Source: Cryptomeria japonica (taxonomy: Eukaryota; Streptophyta; Pinopsida; Cupressales; Cupressaceae). From it: a DNA stretch of 64,000 nt. Of this stretch, positions 35,301 through 47,490 are shown in pieces. A program made the translations under genes and the position numbers. Location: positions 379,035,392-379,099,391 of the forward strand of contig NC_081415.1 in assembly GCF_030272615.1 (NCBI RefSeq). The letters are read 5' to 3'. How positions within the stretch are numbered: the first letter of the stretch is position 1; every line of letters starts with the position of its first letter. The notes beneath the pieces are model-generated. The model did no database searches. It was not told the DNA's origin and saw only the letters and a list, made by a program, of their open reading frames with translations.

Positions 35301-38300
35301 TGTAGTACCCCTACCATAATCGATTTCTAACCTTGGCTTAATCTTGATTAGTTAATCGTAATATAATGATGTTATAGTCAGGTGCTTGTTCTAACGCATA
35401 GCTATTGATGTGGCTTTCTCACTAGTTGTATGCAGATTTTCAGTGTTCCTATTTCGTGATGTTAGTATCGGACTAATGATTTCATTTAAGTTATTATATA
35501 TGTATGCGTGTATGATCGTTGGTTGCAGGAGATTTCAGGTACGAAGTCGCATGAGTGCGAGGTTCGTCGTCACCTGGTTTTGCAGGTTTGAGCATACTTT
35601 TTAATCCTTAGAGTCGGATTAGGTGGTCGTAAGACCTTAGTCGGCCTTAGTCGTGCTCTAGTGAGCATCGCCAGTCGTCGTCGGTAATCCCTGTTGGTTT
35701 GGGTTTGCGAGTCGTCTGTTTGGTTGGCTTTCTCGATTTGCGTGCCTGGTGTGTTTGGTTAATTGATTAACTAGTCTTTAGTAATTATCTTGATTAATAT
35801 GCGTTAGTGCATTGTTGATTAATGGATTTATTAATCTGGTTTCCATTAGGCGATTTTCATTGATATTGATTTGCTCGTTTTTAATTGGGAGTGAATTCGA
35901 TTAAATGGCTGATTTTGATTATTAAATGCATTTTATTTATGCTGTTGAAAAAAGGAAGTTTTGTATGTTATCGCAATAGAATTTAATTGAAAACTGTTGG
36001 ATTATTATTTTAGAAAGGTTAAATTTGTTTAAATGAGGAAATCAAATTTTAATTGATTAAGCAAGTTATTTTGTTGATAGTTAAAAAGAAATAATTTTTG
36101 TGAATTATTGGAAAATAAGAGATTTTATTCCAAAAATAGAAATTTGGAGTCAACTCTTCCATATAACCCAATTTGGGAAATTTGGAGAGGATGGACAATT
36201 TTGGTAGAGATTTTGGTTGGGAATGGAAATTGGAGGATTTTGGGATCTGGCAGGTGGGCTCTCCCTCAGGCATTCCAGGATTGCGTATTCAGGTAGGCTC
36301 TGTTTAACCATTTGATTTCCAAAATAAAATAAAATCAGTTTGATTGTCCATTATGTGTTTGGCTGGGATTTTTATTGAGGAGTGTTATTCCTCATTGCTG
36401 TATGGTGTTTGGAAACTTATTTGTTTTGTTTTGGAATGGATGAATTCCATCAAGAACCTTGAGGCCAAACTAATTTCGTTGAAAACGAATTTCATGTTAA
36501 ACCGAAATTTATACGAAATTGTGTTGTTGTTTCAAAAATAAATGGGGGAGATTTCGAATTATGTTTTATGTTTTAGCGCTGTGTTTTAATTATAAAGCGT
36601 TGTGTAATACCCATTTTACCCCTGTGTGTCAATCCGTGAGCAATTTTATCCTTTTTTTTTGGCTGTGCGTTGTTATTTGATGGGGCGGATTGGGCGTTGT
36701 ATTTTCTTGTTTTGCACTGTGGGTCGGGGTTTGGGAGAGCGGGGAGCGGAGCTCCTCCCGCTCCCTTCCCCTCCCCCACTCTCCTCCCCTTCTCCCCCCG
36801 TTCGCTCCCCCCTGCTCCTCCTTTTCCGCCACGGTGGGTTGCGAAGGTGCGTCGCCTGCGGCTCACGGCGGTGGCCGCAGGGGCTGCGGTGGCCGCAGGG
36901 CGCCGCGGCACCTGCGGGCACCACCGCGAGCGCCGCCGCCCCTTTCCCTCGGCTAGGGTTAGGGCACGGCCGCCTCGCCTTCCCTAATCTTTTAAAAAAA
37001 AACGCGTTTTTGTTTAAAACAAAACTTATAAAATGTTTTTTTTTGTATGTTTTTTTTAATTCAAAAATGGCATATAATATTTGTAATATCATTTTAATGA
37101 TAAGATTTACTTAGTATCTTAATTAGAATTAGGGTGGCAGTATCATGATAAAAGTTGATTGGATTTTGATTAATTATATAATGGAATTTATAGGTGGATT
37201 AATTATCCAATCTTCATTTCGTGACTTATGCCCACTTCTTAATTAAGTTCTAAGACTGTAATTTTGCAATTGAATATTGTCGTTTATATTCTGAATGATC
37301 TGGGATTATTAAATCTAGACCTCGCCTTCTAGCTGATTAGAGTATTTGGCTAATTGAGAAGTAGTGAAATGTTTATCATTGGGTGTTTGAATTGAACGAT
37401 GTGCTTTTGGGAATGATTAGCTTTTTTAGTTTCTCCTTCTACATTTTTATTTCCGTTATTCGCATATTGCATCTGGAAGTGAAATTATGAATATGTAGAG
37501 ATTGATTTTTAGTCCAATATGTTATGACGTTTTGGGATGGAGATTAAATATCTTATTTTAATCGTTTAAATGGTTGTCTGAATTTTAATAATACGATTTG
37601 GTTAAAACTCATTATGGCTTAAACGGCCTGTTCGATGCTTTGAACCTTAGGAGTTAGAAAACCAGGAACGACTTATCCCTTGGTAAGGTAGATAACTGTA
37701 TTATGTTTTTTTTTGATCATGTAGAAAACTTGATCGTTTTTAATGTTTAAATCAACTTGAGGGAATAATGTCTTTTCTGATTATTGCCTTGCGAGTTTAA
37801 TTTATGTATTCGCCTTAATTATGAAATGGCATGTTTTGCTTTGTAAGTAGGACCCTGTCGTATGGACGATTTGGTGTTCTTGTTTCAGTCCTCGAATTTT
37901 GAGTTGACTATGGTATTGTGATGTTGTCTTAGTTGGTTATATCCTCTTTGAGTGAGTTGAATAATGATTCGTGGTTAACCTTAGTTGTCAGGTCTCTAAT
38001 TAGAGTACCGTCAGTAAGTGATTACCGTTGAGTCGTGTTTGACCAGATGATTGTTCTCCTTCTTGAACTCCGTTCGTCTTACCATGTGTATTCCGTGGTT
38101 TGAGTTCGTCCGAGTTAGTCTAGTGTCGTATGGGAAAGTGGCTTTCGATTGGGGGCCGCGCCCAAAGTGGCTGCTGGATAACCCGTCGGAAGTGAGTCTA
38201 ATAAGTGATAACCTAAGTAGATTAGAAAATAATCTCTAAATAAGATAATGTGCCTCACACATGGGACGAATGCTATCATAGATTCGGCATGCTGTGAGAA

Positions 38301-39526
38301 GGCCTGAAATGGCAAACTACCTTCCTTGTCATCACGAGAGGATGTGTGGGTCCACATGAGGCTTGGATGGGCCGGAAGTTCGGATTAGGTTGCCAGGGTT
38401 ACCAATGTATGGGCCGGGACCTATGAAGACTTGCCATGGTATCCATACCAGGTTGTGTGATGACACTTGTCCCTACGTTCGCTAGTGTGTTGTCGTCTTG
38501 TCCTGTTTGAGTACCTTTGTGAGTCGTCCTTTGTCTCTGCCCTTGTGAGTGTCGGTTTCAGGTTAGACCTTGGGTGGTGATGGCTCAGTTTATGGATGTT
38601 CTCATGGACTCTTATGTTATTAGCTTTGATTATGTTCAGCTGGATCCTGTTCTTTGTAAGGATCGTTTATGTATTATCGACCGTTGTGGTCATTGTATAT
38701 TGCTTATGTATCGCCTTGATGGCTGGATTGTATTGTGTAACCTCTTGTACTCTTAACCTTATTATTTATCCGAGGGGGTCTTGCAGTTGAGCAGACCCGG
38801 AGATGTAGCCCTTTAGGGGTGAACTCCGAGATCATTACGGTGTTATGTGATGTATTCTCTTGTGTTTCTTTTATTCAGCTTTATCATGTATGTTTAACTT
38901 ATGTTAGAATGGTTAAGTGGATAATTGGAATTAACTTTAAATGCTTATACTCAGTTCTATCTTGAATGCCATGTGGATCGAATGCATAATTGCTTGAGAT
39001 GCGATTTATCGTAATGCATGTGTGAAATCGTCCTTTTAATGCAATAAGTTAGAATATGAATGAATGTAACTTAGAGTAATGAATCTTACTCAGTTGATGT
39101 TAAGTAATTTAAATATGCTTGGAAAGATCTCTTATGTTATGATGAAATCCTAGTGTATTAGAATGTTCGATGTGTGAATTGTAATTTTAAATGAAAAGCT
39201 TAAATGAGGAATCATGAATGGATCTTAATGATGAATTCTTGCTTGTGATTTATATTTCCACCTTTGAAAGAAATTATCCTGATTGTGAATTATCTCGTTA
39301 TTAAGATATTCAGCTTAATGGATTAATTGTGTGAGTTAATTGAATTGTGAAAATTTAAGTAATCTCGTTGGGAAACTCTTTAGGAGTTAGTTGAAGTCTT
39401 CCGCTATGTAATCTGAATCTTTGTTATCTTGTTGCATCTTATGTGTTGTAATTTAAAAAAAAAAATTTGCACTCTATTCTTGTAATTTTGGCTTATCCCT
39501 TCGGGGTTTCCTGGCGGGGCATTACA
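35301..39526 (+). repeat. LARD 5' LTR (4,226 bp)
   Basis: Starts TGTAGTACCCC and ends GGCGGGGCATTACA. Mostly AT-rich, except for a sharply GC-rich block at about 36,715-36,985 with a C/T-rich strand followed by CG-rich sequence. Frames of 60-160 codons in the LTR recur in the 3' LTR only because the LTRs are near-identical, and several overlap on both strands of the GC block. I see no protein family in them. Confidence 0.95.
36715..36985 (+). promoter_or_regulatory. GC- and CpG-rich block inside the LARD LTR
   Basis: A polypyrimidine stretch made almost only of C and T from about 36,750 to 36,830 leads into a CG-dense part with GCCGCAGGG and CGCCGCGGC words. It ends with GGCTAGGGTTAGGGC, which contains a telo-box-like TAGGGTTAGGG. 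The base composition contrasts strongly with the flanks. Location in an LTR and pyrimidine patches would suit a promoter or 5' leader, but no start site can be read from sequence. The twin is 44,674-44,944. Confidence 0.45.
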
Positions 39527-39528
39527 TT

Positions 39529-39540
39529 TGGTATCAGAGC
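39529..39540 (+). other. LARD primer binding site
   Basis: TGGTATCAGAGC, two bases after the 5' LTR, complementary to initiator methionine tRNA. Confidence 0.95.
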
Positions 39541-42500
39541 CCATGTTGCAAACATTGGGATCTCTGGTGTCGCGTGTGCCCTCTATTTGTGTGAGGTGTA
39601 TCGACCTTATGTGTATGCTCGTCCTCCTTTTGCATGTGAGTGATTGAGCAGATCTTGACTGGTGTGTAACGTGTGTGTTCACAGCTTGTTTTCGCCTTCT
39701 TGATGTTGGTATTTGAGTGCTTATATGTGCTTTGTGCTTATTGATGTCTTGGTCTACGATTACTCTAATTTTGATAGAGAGTCGTATGTACCTTCCCTTC
39801 TTGAGTGTTGTACTCTTTAGACTAACCCGTTTGGATTAGTCCGTGCTTGTCTTGAATCTGAAAGTGCGAATTGTATTTGTTAAGATTATGATCTAGCTTA
39901 GTGTTATCCTCTTGAAGGACTAGTGTGGCTATTATTGAATACTTATTTTGCAGAAAAAATTAAATGATCATCACTATTCCTCTCTCTCTTTCTTTCTGGA
40001 AATTAAATGATTAGGATATGTGTAATTATCTTTGATTCGAGTTTTCTTGATTGCGAAAGAGAAAAGGTTGTGATTTCTCGTACCCTTGTGTGAGCCTTAT
40101 GTCGTCTATGCTTTTAGATCATTAAAGAGGGCTATGGGTTTAAAAATTTATATTGGGTGATGGGAGAAAACTGTATGTGTATGTTTAAAGAATTCTCCAT
40201 GTGTGTGTTGTAGGAGTAGCATGATTAAATTCTACCTTAGTAAGGTGCATTAATATGCGAATAGATGAATTATGTGAAACTGCTTGGTTATAGAAGAAGT
40301 ATTATAAAAGAGCATGTTATTGTAGCTCCAAGAGAGTATTAATGTGTTCTCTGAAAGATTGATTTATGTGTTTTCCGAAAGATTGTTTTCTGTGTTTTCA
40401 TTTAACCAGTTGATTGAAGATATATTTTAGCAAATGCTCCATTGAACTCGCTTTTGGGTATGTGTAATTACCTTAATGTGTTTAGAAAGTGCGAATGGAA
40501 AGCTTGTTGATGTGCATGCATTAATATGTTTTATTTGGATAATAGCTCCTTGCTTATCTTCGATCGTAATGTGATCTTCTTTAATAGGTTGCAATTATGA
40601 CATGTGTCTGAATTGTATTATTTTAAGTGAGTGTTCTTAAGAGGTCTTGCATTATTGGAAATATTTCCTCTCTTGATCTCTGTTTTGTATGGAAAACTAG
40701 AACCTCTTGTTGCAACCATAATTATTGGAAATGTTTTTGTTCGGCTGATTGTCATCCTTCTAAACGGTAGCGAAATGAAAACCATGTAATTGAAATGATA
40801 GGCTTATAGTGAGAAAATGCATAATGCAGCGTGATCTTGTTTGATCTTGCGTGTTTTGTAGGAAATAGTTTGGATATCAAACTCTCTTTCCCTTCTCTTT
40901 GCCTAATCATGAGATTTTTAGAAATGATATTAAAGAGTGCATGGACTTAAATAGAATGTTTATAAAACATGTGAAATCGTGTATTTGTTTTGGCTTCATA
41001 GTGATAGATGAAAGTTTTAAGCTTTAGAAATGAATTTGCTTAGCTAGTAATTTAATTATGAATGCTTAGTGAGATTCGAGAAAGCTAGAGGAATGATGTT
41101 AATTCCTTATAAAATTGTGAATTGTTAATAATTTCAGTATTTGAATCTAGAGTAAACTTGATTCAGCTATTTATATAGAAAGCATAATTGCAAACTTCCT
41201 TGTTTAGATGTTAGCGTACTGAAAAGTACTCCCCGTAAATGTGATTAAACCAGTGCTGGTGTAATTGTGTGTATTGTAAGAAACCAGTGCTTATCTTATG
41301 TGCCCATGGATTGGTGAAGTAATCAACCATGGAGGGTATGTTGCTTATGAGTATGGGAAACCATACTGTCTATGTGATGTTGCTTATTTGTTTCCCTGCT
41401 GAGTACCAAGCCTCGGGTTGTGGGTAACTCGGTATGTTAAGGGGTAGTATTCGAAGCGACCGTTCCTTGAATAGTATGGATTGGCGTGCGAGTAATGTCA
41501 ACGCGAAGCGACTTTAGCTTCTCTACTTCGAGGAATGATATAGTTGTACTACTAAACTGTATCAAGGTGTACTCAATACTTTCCCTTTGATGAACCTAAT
41601 TATAGGTTTATGTGTGTTAGCCTATTCTCTTCCTTATCTGAGCATTTTGTAATGGTGATTCTTGTATATCATGATGGTATTATTTGTAGGATCCTTTGCC
41701 TTGTCTTCATGAAAGGTAGGTTTATTCGCATGTGCTGCCAGTTAGTTTGTGTTGGTGGGCATGTGGGTGGACCAGAGTCATGTATACCTCTGACTTACGG
41801 CGAGTATCCCTCTAGATACCTTGCTATGCGGGATGTGGCTTGCGCGTGCTTTTTCCGTGAGGTGCACTACCATGCGGGATACGTCCATTGTGTGTTTTCT
41901 CCACTTGGGGTATTGCCATGCCACGTGACGACGTGATGCGGGGTGATGTCGAGGTGCACACCGCCATGCCATGTGGATAGTGTGACTATGTCGCACCACA
42001 TGATGAAGCTACTGCAATAGCTAGTCAGTTGTTCCTTCCTTCCTCGTTGGTGGCTAGATGCTAGTCACACAGTGCTGTTATGTGCAGTTGTGATATTCTT
42101 TATATTTCTTTGGGGATCAGCAATTTATTTTTCTTTGATTGTGAAGGTTTAGCCACGATCTTGTGATCTTTTGCACTTTGATTTGGTGTTGAAATTCCGG
42201 ATTATTTTCTTACCTTATTGTTGGAATTGATGATTTATTATCTTTATTCATCTGTGCGTTGGTGGCTGAACTGGTTTATCCTTATTGTTTTCGGATGCTG
42301 ATCTTGTGTCGAGATGTGAAATTCCTCTCCAAGGACGTATGATACGGATTTGGTAGAGTGTGTGCGAGGAAGTTGTTGTAGGGAACCGTGAGGATGGGGG
42401 TATGTGAGGCTGTGATGCAGCTAGTATCCACTACCTACCTTTGTGTGGTGACTATCTCTTGGAGGCTAACCACCTTGCACAACAAGGGATGTTCACAAAG

Positions 42501-43247
42501 GTCTTGTATGGAAGGTAGCACCGCTATGGTGTGCCTAGCACCATCGAGCCTTTGAGCGAGATATTGGATATTTATGATCATATTGTTGTTTTGAGATCAG
42601 GCATAGAGATGCTGATCGTGCATGTTATCTGTGACCGAGCATTAGACATGCTCACATGTAGCCTTTTCTGTTATGCATTCCAGTTATGTGGATGGTTATT
42701 ATTTGTATCATGGAGTAAATTGTGTTAGCTTGTCGCTATGTTATGGGACATAGTCTTTGGAAAGGTTGTCTTGTGCCTGGCAAGTGTAACCATTGAGTTA
42801 TTTATGTTGCTCTTATTTTATGGAAGATAATTTGGTTGTAGAAATCAATGTTTTGAGTTAGTTCTATTTGATAAAATCTTATGATAAAGATGGATTGGTA
42901 AAGGAAATTGATCATTATGGCATGTTTTTCTGTCATTTTTGATCGATGATTATGGTAATTGTGGTTTACCTCTTTAAAATGCTTTAATTTGGTGTAATGA
43001 AAGGAAGGAATTTCCTGTTTCTCTGCTATGATTGTGGATGATTCCTAGAATATCTTTAAGGAACGTATGGTTTAGATGTATCTTGCCAATGGATAATGGC
43101 GTTTGTAAAGGATTTTGCAATTGTATTTCAATTATTTATGGAAAGTTTTCTATGTGCAATTTGATCTTTGTTGAATGAGTTTCAGGGCTGATGCGTACGA
43201 CATGTTCTTCATCTAGCCTTACGACTTCCAGGAGTAAGTCGGAACCT
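39541..43247 (+). other. LARD internal region, non-coding
   Basis: About 3.7 kb without gag, protease, RT or integrase motifs in any frame; the longest frames are near 108 codons (41,610-41,936) and not protein-like. It should hold the packaging and dimerisation signals needed for trans-mobilisation. Candidate structured parts are two CGAAGCGAC words (41,452-41,460 and 41,504-41,512), the second starting a GAAGC...GCTTC stem, and a GC-richer patch at 41,750-42,010 with repeated GCCATGCCA words and a CACGTG palindrome. Confidence 0.8.
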
Positions 43248-43259
43248 AGGGGGGGAGAA
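43248..43259 (+). other. LARD polypurine tract
   Basis: AGGGGGGGAGAA directly before the 3' LTR start TGTAGTACCCC. Confidence 0.95.
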
Positions 43260-46200
43260 TGTAGTACCCCTACCATAATCGATTTCTAACCTTGGCTTAA
43301 TCTTGATTAGTTAATCGTAATATAATGATGTTATAGTCAGGTGCTTGTTCTAACGCATAGCTATTGATGTGGCTTTCTCACTAGTTGTATGCAGATTTTC
43401 AGTGTTCCTATTTCGTGATGTTAGTATCGGACTAATGATTTCATTTAAGTTATTATATATGTATGCGTGTATGATCGTTGGTTGCAGGAGATTTCAGGTA
43501 CGAAGTCGCATGAGTGCGAGGTTCGTCGTCACCTGGTTTTGCAGGTTTGAGCATACTTTTTAATCCTTAGAGTCGGATTAGGTGGTCGTAAGACCTTAGT
43601 CGGCCTTAGTCGTGCTCTAGTGAGCATCGCCAGTCGTCGTCGGTAATCCCTGTTGGTTTGGGTTTGCGAGTCGTCTGTTTGGTTGGCTTTCTCGATTTGC
43701 GTGCCTGGTGTGTTTGGTTAATTGATTAACTAGTCTTTAGTAATTATCTTGATTAATATGCGTTAGTGCATTGTTGATTAATGGATTTATTAATCTGGTT
43801 TCCATTAGGCGATTTTCATTGATATTGATTTGCTCGTTTTTAATTGGGAGTGAATTCGATTAAATGGCTGATTTTGATTATTAAATGCATTTTATTTATG
43901 CTGTTGAAAAAAGGAAGTTTTGTATGTTATCGCAATAGAATTTAATTGAAAACTGTTGGATTATTATTTTAGAAAGGTTAAATTTGTTTAAATGAGGAAA
44001 TCAATTTTTAATTGATTAAGCAAGTTATTTTGTTGATAGTTAAAAAGAAATAATTTTTGTGAATTATTGGAAAATAAGAGATTTTATTCCAAAAATAGAA
44101 ATTTGGAGTCAACTCTTCCATATAACCCAATTTGGGAAATTTGGAGAGGATGGACAATTTTGGTAGAGATTTTGGTTGGGAATGGAAATTGGAGGATTTT
44201 GGGATCTGGCAGGTGGGCTCTCCCTCAGGCATTCCAGGATTGCGTATTCAGGTAGGCTCTGTTTAACCATTTGATTTCCAAAATAAAATAAAATCAGTTT
44301 GATTGTCCATTATGTGTTTGGCTGGGATTTTTATTGAGGAGTGTTATTCCTCATTGCTGTATGGTGTTTGGAAACTTATTTGTTTTGTTTTGGAATGGAT
44401 GAATTCCATCAAGAACCTTGAGGCCAAACTAATTTCGTTGAAAACGAATTTCATGTTAAACCGAAATTTATACGAAATTGTGTTGTTGTTTCAAAAATAA
44501 ATGGGGGAGATTTCGAATTATGTTTTATGTTTTAGCGCTGTGTTTTAATTATAAAGCGCTGTGTAATACCCATTTTACCCCTGTGTGTCAATCCGTGAGC
44601 AATTTTATCCTTTTTTTTTGGCTGTGCGTTGTTATTTGATGGGGCGGATTGGGCGTTGTATTTTCTTGTTTTGCACTGTGGGTCGGGGTTTGGGAGAGCG
44701 GGGAGCGGAGCTCCTCCCGCTCCCTTCCCCTCCCCCACTCTCCTCCCCTTCTCCCCCCGTTCGCTCCCCCCTGCTCCTCCTTTTCCGCCACGGTGGGTTG
44801 CGAAGGTGCGTCGCCTGCGGCTCACGGCGATGGCCGCAGGGGCTGCGGTGGCCGCAGGGCGCCGCGGCACCTGCGGGCACCACCGCGAGCGCCGCCGCCC
44901 CTTTCCCTCGGCTAGGGTTAGGGCACGGCCGCCTCGCCTTCCCTAATCTTTTAAAAAAAAACGCGTTTTTGTTTAAAACAAAACTTATAAAATGTTTTTT
45001 TTTGTATGTTTTTTTTAATTCAAAAATGGCATATAATATTTGTAATATCATTTTAATGATAAGATTTACTTAGTATCTTAATTAGAATTAGGGTGGCAGT
45101 ATCATGATAAAAGTTGATTGGATTTTGATTAATTATATAATGGAATTTATAGGTGGATTAATTATCCAATCTTCATTTCGTGACTTATGCCCACTTCTTA
45201 ATTAAGTTCTAAGACTGTAATTTTGCAATTGAATATTGTCGTTTATATTCTGAATGATCTGGGATTATTAAATCTAGACCTCGCCTTCTAGCTGATTAGA
45301 GTATTTGGCTAATTGAGAAGTAGTGAAATGTTTATCATTGGGTGTTTGAATTGAACGATGTGCTTTTGGGAATGATTAGCTTTTTTAGTTTCTCCTTCTA
45401 CATTTTTATTTCCGTTATTCGCATATTGCATCTGGAAGTGAAATTATGAATATGTAGAGATTGATTTTTAGTCCAATATGTTATGACGTTTTGGGATGGA
45501 GATTAAATATCTTATTTTAATCGTTTAAATGGTTGTCTGAATTTTAATAATACGATTTGGTTAAAACTCATTATGGCTTAAACGGCCTGTTCGATGCTTT
45601 GAACCTTAGGAGTTAGAAAACCAGGAACGACTTATCCCTTGGTAAGGTAGATAACTGTATTATGTTTTTTTTTGATCATGTAGAAAACTTGATCGTTTTT
45701 AATGTTTAAATCAACTTGAGGGAATAATGTCTTTTCTGATTATTGCCTTGCGAGTTTAATTTCTGTATTCGCCTTAATTATGAAATGGCATGTTTTGCTT
45801 TGTAAGTAGGACCCTGTCGTATGGACGATTTGGTGTTCTTGTTTCAGTCCTCGAATTTTGAGTTGACTATGGTATTGTGATGTTGTCTTAGTTGGTTATA
45901 TCCTCTTTGAGTGAGTTGAATAATGATTCGTGGTTAACCTTAGTTGTCAGGTCTCTAATTAGAGTACCGTCAGTAAGTGATTACCGTTGAGTCGTGTTTG
46001 ACCAGATGATTGTTCTCCTTCTTGAACTCCGTTCGTCTTACCATGTGTATTCCGTGGTTTGAGTTCGTCCGAGTTAGTCTAGTGTCGTATGGGAAAGTGG
46101 CTTTCGATTGGGGGCCGCGCCCAAAGTGGCTGCTGGATAACCCGTCGGAAGTGAGTCTAATAAGTGATAACCTAAGTAGATTAGAAAATAATCTCTAAAT

Positions 46201-47485
46201 AAGATAATGTGCCTCACACATGGGACGAATGCTATCATAGATTCGGCATGCTGTGAGAAGGCCTGAAATGGCAAACTACCTTCCTTGTCATCACGAGAGG
46301 ATGTGTGGGTCCACATGAGGCTTGGATGGGCCGGAAGTTCGGATTAGGTTGCCAGGGTTACCAATGTATGGGCCGGGACCTATGAAGACTTGCCATGGTA
46401 TCCATACCAGGTTGTGTGATGACACTTGTCCCTACGTTCGCTAGTGTGTTGTCGTCTTGTCCTGTTTGAGTACCTTTGTGAGTCGTCCTTTGTCTCTGCC
46501 CTTGTGAGTGTCGGTTTCAGGTTAGACCTTGGGTGGTGATGGCTCAGTTTATGGATGTTCTCATGGACTCTTATGTTATTAGCTTTGATTATGTTCAGCT
46601 GGATCCTGTTCTTTGTAAGGATCGTTTATGTATTATCGACCGTTGTGGTCATTGTATATTGCTTATGTATCACCTTGATGGCTGGATTGTATTGTGTAAC
46701 CTCTTGTACTCTTAACCTTATTATTTATCCGAGGGGGTCTTGCAGTTGAGCAGACCCGGAGATGTAGCCCTTTAGGGGTGAACTCCGAGATCATTACGGT
46801 GTTATGTGATGTATTCTCTTGTGTTTCTTTTATTCAGCTTTATCATGTATGTTTAACTTATGTTAGAATGGTTAAGTGGATAATTGGAATTAACTTTAAA
46901 TGCTTATACTCAGTTCTATCTTGAATGCCATGTGGATCGAATGCATAATTGCTTGAGATGCGATTTATCGTAATGCATGTGTGAAATCGTCCTTTTAATG
47001 CAATAAGTTAGAATATGAATGAATGTAACTTAGAGTAATGAATCTTACTCAGTTGATGTTAAGTAATTTAAATATGCTTGGAAAGATCTCTTATGTTATG
47101 ATGAAATCCTAGTGTATTAGAATGTTCGATGTGTGAATTGTAATTTTAAATGAAAAGCTTAAATGAGGAATCATGAATGGATCTTAATGATGAATTCTTG
47201 CTTGTGATTTATATTTCCACCTTTGAAAGAAATTATCCTGATTGTGAATTATCTCGTTATTAAGATATTCAGCTTAATGGATTAATTGTGTGAGTTAATT
47301 GAATTGTGAAAATTTAAGTAATCTCGTTGGGAAACTCTTTAGGAGTTAGTTGAAGTCTTCCGCTATGTAATCTGAATCTTTGTTATCTTGTTGCATCTTA
47401 TGTGTTGTAATTTAAAAAAAAAAATTTGCACTCTATTCTTGTAATTTTGGCTTATCCCTTCGGGGTTTCCTGGCGGGGCATTACA
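43260..47485 (+). repeat. LARD 3' LTR (4,226 bp)
   Basis: Same length as 35,301-39,526, with no net insertion or deletion. Five substitutions by eye. The GC-rich block lies at 44,674-44,944. Confidence 0.95.
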
Positions 47486-47490
47486 CTTTG
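47486..47490. repeat. LARD target site duplication, right copy
   Basis: CTTTG immediately after the LTR end CATTACA, identical to 35,296-35,300. Confidence 0.95.

Larger units (their letters stand above)
35301..47485 (+). mobile_element. LARD: young non-autonomous LTR retrotransposon, 12,185 bp
   Basis: Two LTRs of exactly 4,226 bp (35,301-39,526 and 43,260-47,485), a methionine PBS (39,529-39,540), a PPT (43,248-43,259), a perfect CTTTG target duplication, and a 3,733-bp internal region with no gag or pol. These are the defining features of a LARD (large retrotransposon derivative). The LTRs differ at five positions: 36,046/44,005, 36,600/44,559, 36,871/44,830, 37,804/45,763 and 38,713/46,672. 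That is about 0.12 percent, so the insertion is very recent. It must have been copied by another element's proteins. PBS, LTR length and the CATTACA end resemble chromoviruses, so a chromovirus is the likely helper; that is inference. Confidence 0.95.

Noticed and set aside
36950..36975. Telomere-like TAGGGTTAGGG as an interstitial telomere array
   Set aside because: Only two partial units, not the plant TTTAGGG heptamer array.
36573..37114. Open frames of 67-162 codons on both strands of the LARD LTR, repeated at 44,532-45,073
   Set aside because: They overlap each other on both strands of a GC-rich, stop-poor block, have low-complexity Pro/Ser/Arg composition and no family motifs. Their conservation only reflects two LTRs of one recent element.
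41610..41936. 108-codon frame in the LARD interior as a possible accessory gene
   Set aside because: No motif, unusual composition, and comparable frames occur by chance in this region; antisense frame 41,778-41,999 is equally long in proportion.
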